Positions 25,351 to 38,500 of a DNA stretch of 64,000 bases are shown piece by piece. Both the position numbers and the translations under genes were made by a program. Source of the stretch: Nymphaea colorata (Eukaryota; Streptophyta; Magnoliopsida; Nymphaeales; Nymphaeaceae); assembly GCF_008831285.2 (NCBI RefSeq), contig NC_045140.1, positions 19,528,370 to 19,592,369 on the forward strand, given 5' to 3'. Position 1 is the stretch's first letter; each line of letters begins with the position of its first letter. The notes beneath the pieces were generated by a model. The model saw only the letters and a list, made by a program, of their open reading frames with translations. It made no database searches and was not told where the DNA came from.

Positions 25351-28300
25351 TCTGTGAACAGCACAATCTTTGGTATATTTGGAACTTGAAATGCCCTAAC
25401 GACCTGCAGATATGTTTACTACTGAAAGCTATAAAGAATTGAATTCAGCATATTTAAGTCCACATAAAAATGCAGAAAATACAAAAGAAGTTCCATTTTT
25501 AGTTTATTTTATTCAAGAACCATATGAAATTACCTGGCCAGAACCAACGCGGAAGAGATAAGGTAGCCCTTTCTCCAATGAACTGTCAAAATTGGAAACA
25601 CAGTAAGGGCCATAATGTTTTCAGGAAGTAATGTAACTTCTGAACTATACTGAGATTTTACCAGTAGCATTTGCATCAAACAAGCATAAGTATTACCATC
25701 CTATGGACAAATCCAGTAATTCAAACTTCAGACTATTTTTGGGTTAATGCCTTTCTCCAATCTGTTTGACTAGTTAAGGGAAATTCATTAGTGAAGCTGC
25801 AAAGTTATTAAAGCTCCATTTAGATGAGCAACTTGAAGATCACCTTGAGTTCATCCTGATTACTGATACTCAAGGGCCTCTCGCTCAAGCTTTATTGATT
25901 GAACAAGCCAAAACTCCAGCTGTCTACATGTCGAACGATGTAATGAACAGATAACAACATCTGACAGACATATATATCTGTATGTATAGTCTGAACCATT
26001 ATAGAACTTATGTATTTAGAGAAAGGTCTGCCCCTGTACAACTCGCGTTAATTGTAATGGGCTTCACACCCAAAAAAAAATTCCCTGAACCAAGTTCAAA
26101 TCTAGAAACCCAAAGTGAAAGCAAGAAATGGTGCAGGTAACAAGCACCAAAAATTTTGGGAAGTAGAAGAGAGGAACAAACTAGAAGCAAATTCAGAGTC
26201 AAATCTGAAGAAAACCAGAAACAAGAAGGGAAGCTAATTAGAAGCAAGGAAAACACATTTTGAAATGAAGAAGCAACTGGGAAGTTTTCTAAAGGGGAAG
26301 AACTGTATTCCTAGTGCAGGTAATAGTTATACTAAAGGTACAAAGTGCTTCATATAAAAGACATGAACTGAAGTCTACTTGAATTGAGATTCTCACAATT
26401 GGAAATCTCGACTCTCTCTTTGGTAAGCATGTTCCCAACAAAAAGGAAGGGAGCTTCTCATTTGAGCTTTGCTTCCTCCATATGAGAAAAACACTTTGAT
26501 TTCACAGGAAGCAAGCTCCCCTATTCCAATTTGATGCCTTGATAGGCACTGAATATGGCCTTTCGCTGCTAGCCTATCAGCTAGATCCAAACTTCAACAT
26601 GTGTGTGCACTGCTTATGGTTTTCTAGTAAAACTCCCTTGTGCTATCTTCTCATTTTGATGACAGATAAACCACTCTAGAGGTTAAGACCTGGCCTTGCT
26701 GACTTGTTGGTTACCTCTCTGGCAGTGTAAAACTCCAAGTTGCCCATCCTCTCTATTGCTTTTAAAGGTATTGCTGATATTTTTTTGTGTGCACATGCGT
26801 GTGTAAAGTGTTCATGTGTGTAAGGTATTCATTCTATGCGTCTTCTTTTTCCTGTCACTCTCCAGAAATACTCTACCATAACGAGGATCCTGTATTACTT
26901 GAGTACATAGGTAACGATTCCATAAGAATTAAAATAGTGTGCAGCAGAGCATATTGATACCTATCAAATATCTGGCCTGATGGTACCATGGCCACATAAT
27001 TTGCTGCAACCTGGAATAGCAACAATCTGTTAGATACCTAAAACTCACTTAAAGTTGGCTTTGCAACATACTAAGTGGAAGGCGTGATAAGCAGCATAGC
27101 ATGCAGAAACGAGGCAATATCTAGTAATTATTGGCCTGCATCATAGAAATGGGGTGTCAATGGATGTAGACGTTTCAGAATTCTGGTGTGCTTCATGTGA
27201 AACTTACAGAATACCTGTTAAAGTTTCAGACACATGTTTTTATTGTTATATATTGTGGACAGCTTTGGTACCTTTTTTGTATTTCTTCTGTATATTTTCC
27301 TTTGTTTTTTCTCTGTTTTCAGCATACACGTTCAACTAGCTGTTGGAGGTCCCAGTGGCTAGTTCAGCAGTCAGCAAATGATCCATTGGGAGCGATTACA
27401 CTCAGCTTGTTATTGTCTTTCACCTCTTCTCTCCCTTCTTAATCTTGTATTGATATCACCCATGACGCATAATACTTTTTGAGCATGTTCTCATGCCTTT
27501 TCAGTTACAATACTATTTGTCATTTCATTTTGACCATCTCAAGTGAGTAAGTCAGTAAATTGTCCTTTACAACAATATTGTTCCTTCTCTTCTATTCCTT
27601 TATGACTATGTATTGAATGTGAACTTAGTGCCTTGAAGACTTTGCTTGAGGAGCATTTCATTACCTAATATGAGTACAAATTTCAAATGAGCTTTACTCT
27701 CCTTTTCTTAGCAAATGTTGAATACCTTGGCTACAAATAGCAGTAAATGTGATGTTGCTGGGTGTCACTGAACTAGACAACATTAAACCCCATAATGGTA
27801 TAAAAATTTAAATCCCAAGCCAAGCTCTTTTTGACAATTTAACCAAGCACGAATTAAAAGGATCTTCCATTATCTAGATACTTGTTTGTCCTCTTCTGCA
27901 AAAGGTTTGCCTTGTGGTTCCTAGTATTTGCTTAGAACCAACAACCAATACCTGAGACTGCATAGGCCATTGTTAATGTTCTTTTGCTCTAGGACTAGTA
28001 CCAACCTGAACCAAAATTCAATTAGAAACAATACGACAGCAATTCATAAGAAGGGAAAATGCATTCAGATAGTAACTGTCCTTGATTTTGATACTTTCCT
28101 TAAAGGCTAAAGAGTAAAGATAATAGAGGAAGATATTATTTCACGTTAAGAACTTGCAGAGTTGCCAGTTTATTCCTATTTAGTCAGAAGGGCTAGTTGA
28201 TGACTATCAATAGAATCCCCCAGAAAACCCAGATGAGCCTAGCTACTCCCAATCAGTTTGCTGCAAGCAAACTAGTAAAAGAAGGGAGAAACAAATTGAC

Positions 28301-31300
28301 AAGTTGCAAAATCAATAAGAATAAAATAGGTATCACAATGTATCAAACAAAACACATTGTAACTTGTAATACATTAAGCTCACCTCCAGTGAATGCAACT
28401 AAACAAAAAAAAATTGATAAAATTTCAATTAGATATTGATGCAGAAAACACACATACAAATACACATACATATATAGACATGCATACTGATAAACATGTA
28501 TATCTGTGTTTATGCATGCACACATACACATAATAAAAGAACCATAAAAACACATAAGAAAATCATGCATGAATGAAATAATCAGTCAATACACACATTA
28601 AGTGCACACACACACATAAAGTTCAATAAAAAATCAATGAAATAATTAATCATATAATCAACTCCTGCACATACCTATACATAAAAGTTAAGTACATAAT
28701 TCCACACACAAAGCTGAAAAGGACACCAAATTCCTTCTGAAACTAGTTTTAGCTAACTAGTCAATCAGATAACTATTTGCCAACTAGGCAGGCTAGTCAG
28801 CAGCTAGTTAGACTTTTAAGGCTACCTCAGCTAGCTGACTTGAACTGGTCGGCTGTCCAGCAAGCTGGCGACTAGTCAACTAGTTAACCAACTAGGCCCA
28901 TTTGTATGAAAGATACATTCTGTTACTTGGACAAAAATAGGATAAGTGGTGCTGGGAAGCTAGGAACAACATTTGGCTTACCAATTGTAGAAATAAAAGG
29001 AGTTGAAGGAATTCAAGTAGATATAATGTCACGTTTCATTTTCACACTTGGAAGATCTCAGCTACACTTGTGGTCAAGCTTTTTGAATTGCCTCAAAAAG
29101 ATCCTTATCCAAAATAACATATTAGGATCATAACATAAAGCCAGGGCTATCACAATACCACACATACACATAGATCTGCTTAATTAATTATAAATAATCA
29201 TTAAAAAAATGTGCTAAGCATCTAGTATAAATTTGTGTATGCACATAAACCAAAAGATAATCACCAAGGCCTAACAATATGCACCTGAAAGCCAACAGGT
29301 GGACTGGGGCCAGAGCCTATCTTAATGTCCTTATATTGTAGACCAGACTCAGTAGTTACCATAGGTACCTGCATGAAAAAGGATAAAGTAACTGGTTCAT
29401 GAGCGGGAAAACAAGATGAGTTATATGTCAGATATATACATAGACAAACTGAAGCTAGAATTAAACAGTTATTCATCCAAACCAATCTTCAAAGCATATG
29501 ACATTTATCCTAGTCTCTGAGAGGACTGAACTAACATAGACAAGTATACAAATAAAAACATGGAACAACCATGTATTATGGACATAATGGGGACTCCACA
29601 ACTTCAGATCCAAATTTAAACTAAAGAGATGGAATACCATTAATCATGTGACTGCTTTTATAGAAACTTTTAACTAGTCATTATATTAGAAAAAAAAAAA
29701 AAATGAACAAGGAGGGTAAAAAATGCATCCTTTTTGCACATTCATATTCTAGCATCATCAGATGCTGGTAAATGAAATGCATGAACAAAGCAGGCTTACC
29801 CATGCTCATTCAAAGGTAAAGCCCTGTTACACTCATCATCAATTACCAAAGCCTCAGCTCTTTATAACCAAAGTTTTAAATGCTGAAGAAGATCTGTCTT
29901 ATTTCCTAAAAGGGCTCAGCTTTTAGAAATTCCCATATTTATTTGAGGATAGGAGGTCAATGACAAGAATACATGCTCCTTAATTCATGTGTTACAAGAT
30001 ATAAATGTGGAAAAAAAGTTATGCAAACACGTGTATTGTGTCACATACATATACTAATTTTGGCATATATTAATCAGGCAATGCAAAGTTGCAAACAACT
30101 TCCTTCATGCTCTGCTCAGCCAGACATGAGAAATGGAGAACAACAGTTAAATGAGTGCTTTTAAGTTGTTATCAAGCTTTCTATGAATCAAAGCATGCGA
30201 AGTTGCTCAGTTCATTTGGCTCCTTTAAGGAAGGCCAAAGAGGTTATTGTTGCATGACAGCATGAAGAAACTTTCCAGGTTCGAGTAGTTAGCCTATGCC
30301 ATGTCATGGTGTCAAATTAAAGAAAGAGGAGATATGTGCTGAAATAAATCAGGTAAAAGCTTCACAAATTAAGTGCTATTTCCAATTTTGCATGGATACT
30401 CCATTCTGGAATACTGTTCCTTGAGTCATAAGAAAATGGTAGTATCCCCACATTCTAAACGGCATTCAAGTGACATGGTATTGAACATGAAGCATAAATG
30501 CTTCAAAAAACATTCTAGTCATACAATAAGTACAAAAAAGAAGTTATCAATGTTGTCTTCCTCATTCAAGTCCAAGTTATTGGTGGATACATGGTTAAAA
30601 ATCACTGTCTTAGTATTGCAGCACAATTGCATTCATTGAGTAAGAAATTATACATTGGGTTATGAAATCTCACCATACATTTTCAAGCTCTTTTTCACAT
30701 GCATCATCACATAGTTTTGGCTTCTCTTCTGGAGGCAATCCAGCACCAACAGCATCCAGAGTTTGGTTACCCAGACCAGCTAATAAGAGAAAAAAACCAA
30801 ATGCATCCCTCCGAGAGACAAGAGCAGACTGTTTTCCGCACTTTACTCGACCCACAGTTCCATTGTCCCTGGTTTTACACTGCACTTTCAGAGGATAACT
30901 TGTATGCCTATCCAATATACAATGGTGGGGAGTAACCTTCTTAGCAAATTTGCATCCTATAAATAATATCGAGCTACGTCATATTCAGTACATTTAGAGA
31001 AACTCAAGGAGAATTAGTATGTTTCTGAGAAGGCAAATACATCCAAATTCTTTTAGTGAGTTGGTAAGCTTCTCAAGCGATAATAATTATTTCACATGGA
31101 ATGTAAGCAATACTAAACTTTCAAAAAGAGTCGTAGCAATTGTAAGCAGTTTTAGAGTGCCGTATGTACCAAGATGCTTTCTATGCATATAGTTCTATTA
31201 TAACATCAAGCGGCGTTGCATGAGCATAAGCTCACGTCTTTTCTAATCAGCTACATGAATAAGTTACACTGGTACCCACATGAAAAGGTGTCTGCATTTG

Positions 31301-31966
31301 ATTGTACGTTCACCTGAAACGAATCTACTCCAAAAGAAGGGGAAGAAAATGGACCAGATAAAAATAAGACGCATAAATTTGAAAGCAAGAAGTACCTCCC
31401 TTTTCTGCAAGGTTTCAATCTACGTTCCCTTACTGCTAAACAATGGGAATACCATGAAATGGAAATCAAATGGGGCAATGATCACAAGAAATCAATTCGA
31501 CATAATAATTCCAACACTTCCTCTTTGCCTAATATCTTACTGCCTCCAACAACGGAGCCAGAATGACGTAGAAACTCTAGAACAAGTACAACTCGACGGC
31601 ACCTTCCTACCATTTCCTGTGCCAACTTATAACGAGACCTAGTGACAGACGGTAAAAGGCAGGAAATCAAACACAGACAATAAAACGTCAAACAAATTAA
31701 TCTGATGAGAAACTTAAGATGACGAGCTAACAAGAATGGTTTCCACTAAAGATTAGTACTGGTAGCCTGTAAATAAACAAAACAGAAGGCAAATATTTGC
31801 CTGCATTTCCAAGTACGACCACTGCAAATGAAAGCATGAGAAAGACTCGACGATAAAGAACGAAAGCAAGAGATTAGGATATCTACCCAAAACTCTATCC
31901 GATCATAAAGAATGAAAGCAAGAGATTAGGATCTCTACCCGAAGAAAGGAGAAGGGAGGTCGACAT
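22506..31966 (-). CDS. FKBP16-3: Thylakoid-lumen FKBP-type immunophilin FKBP16-3, 8 exons, 223 aa
   Basis: Exons: 31966-31939, 31432-31396, 30907-30679, 29368-29285, 27010-26961, 25582-25534, 23655-23581, 22625-22506. Phases agree at every GT-AG junction and the total is 223 aa plus stop, matching the length I recall for the Arabidopsis protein. Residues 1 to about 50 form a basic, Ser-rich chloroplast transit peptide. SRRDAFGFFLLLAGL (53-67) is a twin-arginine lumen signal, with probable cleavage after AVGA (about 77). A CDDAC cysteine pair is at 88-92. The FKBP domain covers about 99-215 (GLQYKDIKIGSGPSPPVGFQ, YVAMVPSGQIFDSS, VIKGLDEGI, VIFDVSLEYVPG). The Trp at the floor of the FKBP pocket is Leu here (GLDEG), and the conserved AYG Tyr is replaced (LAFPKG), so proline isomerase activity is probably weak, as in most lumen FKBPs. 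Exon 2 (37 bp) rests only on phase and splice sites. Confidence 0.92.
25319..25352. repeat. (CT)n(GT)n microsatellite in FKBP16-3 intron 6
   Basis: A CT run followed directly by a GT run, inside the intron between the exons at 25534-25582 and 23581-23655. The same CT-to-GT switch occurs at 34990-35031. Confidence 0.85.
26036..26590. repeat. Transposon debris in FKBP16-3 intron 5
   Basis: A purine-rich block (about 26160-26290) with AGGAACAAACTAGAAGCAAATT and GAAGAAGCAACTGGG-like words resembles about 300-460 of the window, where AGGAACAAACTAGAA and AAGAAGCAACCAGG occur in the same order. Adjacent sequence to 26590 ends in AGCTAGATCC, as does about 1190. No ORF, terminal repeat or target duplication was recognised. 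Confidence 0.45.
28740..28895. repeat. ACTAGT-rich repeat tract in FKBP16-3 intron 4
   Basis: The words CTAGTCAACTAG, CTAACTAGTCAATC, GCTAGTTAGAC and CTAGCTGACTTG recur within 150 bp. A related phrase, CGCCTAGTCAACTAGCCC, lies at about 14270. It appears to be a decayed dispersed repeat with small internal palindromes. Confidence 0.35.
31853..31940. repeat. Tandem duplication, period 52 bp, carrying the FKBP16-3 exon 1 splice donor
   Basis: ATAAAGAACGAAAGCAAGAG...ATCTACCC (31853-31888) is repeated as ATAAAGAATGAAAGCAAGAG...CTCTACCC (31905-31940). On the minus strand the second unit contains the donor TCTTCGG|GTAGAG that ends coding exon 1, so the first unit supplies a second copy, TTTTGG|GTAGAT, 52 bp into the intron. 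Using the distal donor would read into an in-frame TAG. Confidence 0.8.
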
Positions 31967-32073
31967 GGTGCCTCTGTAAACAGCTAATCTGGAGAGCGGC
32001 AAGCACGGCAGCGAAACGGATGCCTTCGGATAACGTTTCCCATGAATGTTCTGTATTGAAATGGTTTTAGCCT

Positions 32074-32156
32074 GTCTGATCGAAGATCTGGATATGCTCG
32101 CGTGGCTTTGGGTTTGGCCCTTCTGATGGAAGATATGGATATGCACTCGTGGCTTT
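32074..32156. repeat. Tandem repeat, period 47 bp, in the FKBP16-3 upstream region
   Basis: TCTGATCGAAGATCTGGATATGC (from 32075) is followed by TCTGATGGAAGATATGGATATGC (from 32122), each ending in CTCGCGTGGCTTT or CTCGTGGCTTTT. It lies 108-190 bp upstream of the FKBP16-3 ATG, in the leader or core promoter. Function unknown. Confidence 0.7.
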
Positions 32157-34139
32157 TCATATTAATTATGTGAAGAATTTCATGCTAGTCGGCGTGTTTC
32201 ACTGGCTCTGTGCCAAAACGGCGGATAATTCTCCAAACTACACTAACCTCAAAGCCCTTTCGTATAAACATGTAGAACACGTTCAGTCTACTGATTGGGT
32301 AAAACATAAAACTGTAATTTAACTGTTAAAAGTTAATAATTAGGCACTCAACTTGAAAAAAGAAAAAACTACTGATTAAAAAAAAACTGTTGATTATTAG
32401 TGTAAGATGATAAAAGCAACTTTCATAAAGCTTGAAAGATGAAAGATGCTTTTATGTTTCAAAACAACATTATGTTATTTTATAATAAAATTTATTTTTA
32501 TCAGTAACCGCTCGTTAATATTTTCTTTTCCAAAGATAAATGTCTATTTTCCAACTTCCAAATATCCGAGATATAATTTATTATTTGTCCAAGCGTCAGA
32601 CTCCTTTTTATAATTTCTTATGTTGTATATTATCTTCTCTACGAAGCCTTTACACGTGAAAATCTCTTTAAAAGTTAATCTTCCATTGCTTGTTGATGGG
32701 CTCGAAAGGGTTTTTTTTCAAAAGAAGGCATTTTTTAGAGTTTTAATTTTGCTCCATCAAGGTCTTAGCATACAGTCTTTTGTTAGCGACCTAACGTATA
32801 AATTGCGCTAAGAGGTTTTTTTTTTTTAACTTAACTTTGGACTAAATTTTAGTAAAATGTACCTTTTGGGATTCTTCTAGAAATGCCCTACTTTTCATGA
32901 AAAAAGTGAAACAAAAATGTAGAGTGAATTTTGGTCACATAGCAGCCACATCCAAGTTGGGGTGTCTGTTAATAATTGATGGTTATTAGACTCTATGATC
33001 TAATTTATTTCTCAGCTTATTATACATGTATTCATGTACTTGCATCTCTCTTTTTTTCTTGAGAGATCAACTGCACCTGCACTCATGTTGATATAGCTCA
33101 TGACGATGATTGGCATATATTTATGATTAGGGATGTAGAAGATTCAGATTCAGTTCAATATACTCTGTTTGGAACAGAAGCGGAGCCAAAAAATTCTGGC
33201 TAAGGGACACCAAATATAAAATTTTAAATTTTAGGGAGCACGAACAAGTAAGTAAAAAAAAAAAAAAAGAAACTCAAAAATATCAAAACAAAAAGTAAGA
33301 AAATTTTTGGGTTCTGTTGCCCACATGTAGCCCACAACTCCCTTCAACCCTGCTCTAGAATTTGGGCCGATCGGATTTGAGATTTTGACTTGGACTCAGA
33401 TTCTACATTTTAAAAAATTCAAGTTTGGATCTGACTACAATATATAAGATCGAACCTTTATAAATGATCTACTCAGATCTCTCTCAGTCATTGAGGAATC
33501 ATTGGGCTTTCATTCATATCTCCGAATCAGATCAGTAATCAAATTCAATTTCTTTTACTCAATCCCACTAAACGGATTCAGATTTCTTTGATCCATTTCC
33601 CGACGCTCGGTGCAATGATAGCCAAAACAAACTGCGTTTGGTATAAAAGTGATTTGGGTATAGCAAGGATATATAGTCACAAGGGTATGAATTTTAACGA
33701 GACTAATTATAATTTTCATATTTTAATTTTTTAGTCGAAAAACCAATTAAAATACTCAGATTTTAAATTTTTAGCTGAAAAAGTGGTATGACATGCACAC
33801 ATATTCCCTTTTCTCCCTACCGCTCAAGAAATTAATGATTTCGATATGTATTTCATAATTAAGAACTCTCGAACATCAGCGCTTGATCCTTTGCTTGATC
33901 TTTTTCTTTCTTTGTTGCAAAAGAAAGGACGCCATTGAGACTGGAAGCACAATAGACCCTTTAGCTGTTGCCGATTTGCTTGTTTTTGGCAAGACCAAGT
34001 TTAATGAGTATAACATTTGGGATGGAGATGTTTGAAATATTCATGATTGAGGCAGGTCAACGGATCAGATTCAAATCAAATATACTTTTATTGGTTCTGT
34101 TTTTTTAAAACATTCATCATATTTTGATTTAAATTGCAA
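32157..34139. other. Intergenic, AT-rich, with transposon fragments
   Basis: No gene is supported. A decayed element copy at 33174-33357 (GCGGAGCC...AAGGGACACC...CCCTTCAACCCTGCTCT) belongs to the repeat family noted at 22027. Sequence 33360-33600 is made of TTCGGATTTG/ATTCAGATT-type words that recur at 34140, 40840, 42240 and 48650. Confidence 0.4.
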
Positions 34140-34930
34140 ATAAAGAAAAGTTGTATCAAAATCCAAAATCTGATTTCACAATCCAAATCTGGTTTTTACA
34201 TTTATATATGAATCTGAACCCTAATCTTGAACTGAATCTGGCCGATTTTCAAAGTGGAAGTACAATTGATATACAATATTTATTTAAAACTATATCCAGT
34301 GCAAATCCAAATCCAATTGGATATTTATGTATCCAAATTTGAATCTGATCAGATGTCACTTCTTAAATCTGAATTCAATCCAGTTTCTTAATCAGATGTA
34401 TATATTTTTCATAACCAATATTTTTTTTAGAACAGTTCAATCAGATATCCGATCCAAATTAGATATATTGACATTCCTAGGGGCAGATCCTCCACAAAAC
34501 CTGAAATTCACAGTTATGATCCCCAAGTTTTGTTTAACCCTGGATCTCCTCCCCTCCAAGCAAACCCAACTTTAAAATTAAGATCCAAGTTTAACAGGAT
34601 CTCCTTCCCCTTGGAAGTCCAACTATAGGGTTTGTATTTAGGCCTAATTGGATTTGATGTATGTTGGGTTATCACCATGAGCCACGCCCAAGTCCTCATA
34701 GCAGATGAGAAAATCCAATATTTAATCAATTTTGCCTACTTGTGGTTCTAAATGCATATTTTCTCTCTCTATAAAGGTAAATCCAAGTGCTTTTTTTTTT
34801 CTCTCCTATAATCAAATATTTTTTTCTAGCAAAGCATGAAAAACACGAGTCTCAGGTTTTTTTACCAACAAATTTTCCTAGTTTTTTTGTTTTCTATTCT
34901 TTTTTCCTCATTCAAAGGCATGCACTTGCT
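34140..34930. repeat. Direct repeat copy A (partner 42240-43035)
   Basis: The same landmarks occur in the same order in both copies: AATCTTGAACTGAATCTGG, CGATTTTCAAAG, TATCCAGTGCAAATCCAAAT, GATGTCACTTCTTAAATC, ATGATCCCCAAGTTTTGTTT, TTGGAAGTCCAACT, TATGTTGGGTTATCACCA, and GTTTTTTTGTTTTCTATT near the end. The right end of copy A is also the far end of the inverted duplication around the receptor gene, so a piece near 34820-34930 exists three times in the window. Confidence 0.8.
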
Positions 34931-34989
34931 TACGACCTTTTTTTAAGAAGTTATCAATCTTTTCTTTTCCTCAAAGTGGGTAAATCCAC

Positions 34990-34992
34990 CCT

Positions 34993-35031
<39 letters not shown>
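34990..35031. repeat. (CT)n(GT)n microsatellite
   Basis: A long CT run ends in a short GT run, in the 3' flank of the receptor-like protein gene. The mirrored copy in the other arm (about 48050-48070) is reduced to GAGAGAGAGAG. Confidence 0.85.
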
Positions 35032-35525
35032 TTCCACCCCTCTTTTTCACCACTTAAGTTATGTTATTGCACACAAAAAGCTGCTTAATTATAAAGAAAT
35101 TTTGCAAATTTAAGTATTTATGATGTTTTCATAAACAAAAAGGCAAGTAAATGTACTAGTTGGCAGTTAAGTTTGTTTAGCTCAAGTAATACAATAATAA
35201 TTACACATATATTATTGCACCCGCAATATGATGAAATAAAAGCAACATAGCAAATTAAGCACACATAAGCATACATTATAAAAACTTCAATCCGAAAAAG
35301 ATACAAGGAAATCAAGCACTAAGAAAAGGCAATACAAGTCCTATTGCAGATGTAAAGATGTGAATCAAACTCATCGGTTGAGAGGCCTTTGCTTATATAT
35401 TCACAAACCATATAATCTTCTAGCCTTCTGATGTCATTATGCTCAATTTGCATTCTGGTGGACAGGAGCATAGGACTGAAGGCTTGCACTTCTAACTCTT
35501 TAACACGTACAAACATGCACACCAT

Positions 35526-38500
35526 TTATGTGTTCCTACGCTTGCCAAATTTAGAAGGACCAATTTGCATCAATAAGAATTCTATCATCTTGTCAGTTTC
35601 ATCCCAAAACCAATTTGCTACACTCTCTACGAACACGAGGGGCAGAGTTATGATCATCAGTCCCACTGCAAAACCTATTCCCAATGATCCATACTTCCAG
35701 CCTTGCATCTCCTCATCTCTCTTGTTCATTGCCTCCTTATCACCATCTCCTCCTGTATAGCATGTTTTTTCAATTTGTGCCCCACAAAGCTTTGGGTTTC
35801 CTTTGAAGGAAGATTCATCGAAAGTGCTAAACTGCTTTCCTTGAGGTATCCTTCCTTGCAAATCATTATAAGATAAATTTAAGATCGAAAGAAATGTGAG
35901 ATCTGCGAGCCCCTCTGGTATGGGTCCTGACAGTTGGTTATGAGAAGTGTCTAACCATTCCAACTGCAACAGATTGTCAAAGGAATTGGGGATGAGACCC
36001 TTTAGATGGTTGTTAGAAACATTCAATCCATGTAAATACTTCAACCTCCCTATCTCTTCAGGAATTTCTCCTGTAAAGTTATTGTTGGACATGTCAACAA
36101 TATTCATGGGCCCCTTGATGCTTGTTATAGGCCGATCATTTCCTTTTATTGTTTGCTCTATTTCACCTTGCAACAAGAAATAAGTAGAAACATTGAATAG
36201 GTGAAAAACATAAACGGCTGAAAATACATCATTGTCAACGTAAATATCCTCTGAACCGTTTTGCATCATAGCCTTGAGTCCTTCGAACAATTCATGTGGG
36301 AGAGTTCCCGAAAAATGATTACTAGATATGTCAAAGATCTTCAAGGCAGGAAATGCTTGCAATGAATTGGCAATGGTAAAAATGGGTCCATAAAGACGAT
36401 TGGACCTCAAAACTAGCACTTTTAACTTGGTCAGTTGGCTCAGCCATCCAGGAAATGCATCTTCTAACTTATTGTTCCCAAGATTTAGAGATTTCAAACT
36501 TGTGATGTTGGAAGCTATAGACTTCGGAATTGTGCCAGTCAAAATGTTGCTATTCAAGTCGATGAGCTGTATATTATTGAATCCATTTGGAATTTGCCCC
36601 TGTAATTGGTTATTACTGAGGTTCAAATGACTCACTTTGCAAAGGCAATCTGGTATGGCACCTGTGAGAGCATTGTTTGACATGTCCAATTTGACAGATT
36701 CAGCAATATAGTTGCAAAGAAAAGTTGGGATCATACCATTGATTCGGTTACTTGAAACACTCAACAAAGACAATCGAGCACCAATGGCTCTAGTGGTATT
36801 TGTTGGTTCTTGAAATCCATCAAACTTGTTATGATCAAGATTTAGAAGTCTGAAGCCAGTAATGCCCCACAAACAAGCTGATATTTTCCCCTCAATATTG
36901 TTACTTGAAAGGTCAAGAAACTGGAGTTTGCCTAGTTCACAAATGAACGTGGGAAAACTTTGGATGTCACAAGACCTTAAATTTAAGTACTCCAACTGCG
37001 AGGGATTCATCATGGAAGTGTTGTTGTGCGAGGGATTCATCATGGAAGTGTTGTTGTTGGAATCAGACATTTCCACCCTTAAATTTCGGTTATTGGAAAG
37101 GTCCAAGTACTTTAGAGTTTTTTGTCTGGAAAGATAAAAAGGACAAATGATACTAGTGATATTATTGGAGGAAAGAGTAGCCACTGCTAGAGATGGTAGA
37201 CCATGCATAAAAAAGGAAATATCTCCACTCAATAAATTGTTGTCAAGCAAAAGTATTGTCAAATTTGAACTTGGATTGTAAAATTTGGGGAGCGAACCAC
37301 TGAACATGTTATAACTAAGGTCGAGAAGTATCAGGGAAGGGAGGGTGAAAAGTGATGATGGAATGCTCCCAGATAAGTGGTTGTAACTGAGATCTAGCCA
37401 CTCAAGGGAGGAAAGACAAGAAAAACACGTTGGAATTGTCCCATTCAAAGAGTTGTGAGCAAGCGTTAGATTAATGAGGTGAGAAAATGAGCATAGACCT
37501 TCAGGAATCAAACCTGGTGGATTGCCGCTTGATAAATTCCTGACAGAAATTCTAGTTGAAGTGCAAGATGACAAGGTACTTCCATTCATTGTATTTGATG
37601 TCACCTCTAATCTTGGTTGTGATGGGGGATTTGATGGCACTAAAGGGCCATCAGACAGCTCTCCGATTGAAGAAAGAAGTAGATGTCGAATATTGACACT
37701 CCTTGTTAGATTTCTTGGTGGCAACAACACTGCCAGCTCTATATTGAATGAAATATAAAGAGTTTCCAGTTTAGGCAACAGAAAAATGTTTGGAGGAAAG
37801 GTTCCTAGTAGGTTGTTGAAACTCAAATCCAAGTGAGATAGTGATTGCATATGGAGAAATGGTTCTTCCAATAATGGGCCGACAATGATGCAATTACTCA
37901 GGGAGAGTGTCTTCAATTTTTGGAGAGATGGTGATGACAATAAGGCTGTGCTCACATCTCTGCCGCTCATGGAGACTTCCACGTCACCGATTTGAAGGTG
38001 CTGCAATTGGTCTAACCGCTTGAGAAGGGTTGTCAAATTGGGACGTTGGAGTTGCAGGCCAACAGAATAATCATTCATAGAGAGGTTTAGGGAGATCAAC
38101 CATGTCATTCCCAATAACTCTTCTGGAATTTGCCCTGTGAAGCGACAGTCAGACAGGTCGAGGTGGGTGAGGTTGGTGAGTTCCAAGAGTCTTTTGGGGA
38201 TGCTACCGTTGAACCCATTCCCGCTGAGATCTAGAAGCTGGAGTTGTTTAAGCTCAAACAAGGATGGGTCGATGCTGCCGACAATATGACCATCTGTAAC
38301 ATAAGGTATCTGCAGTTTAATGACAAAGCCGGTGACGCTGTGGCAAGTGATGCCTTGCCAACGGCAGCAATCAGACCCATTCCCCTGCCATGAACTCAGT
38401 GCTCCTGGGAAGAGAAATTTACTAATGCTGTGCTTGAATCGAAGGAGTGCTGAGCTCTCGTTCAAGTGGCAGAGTACCACCGTTGAAGCTGCTGGTGGTG

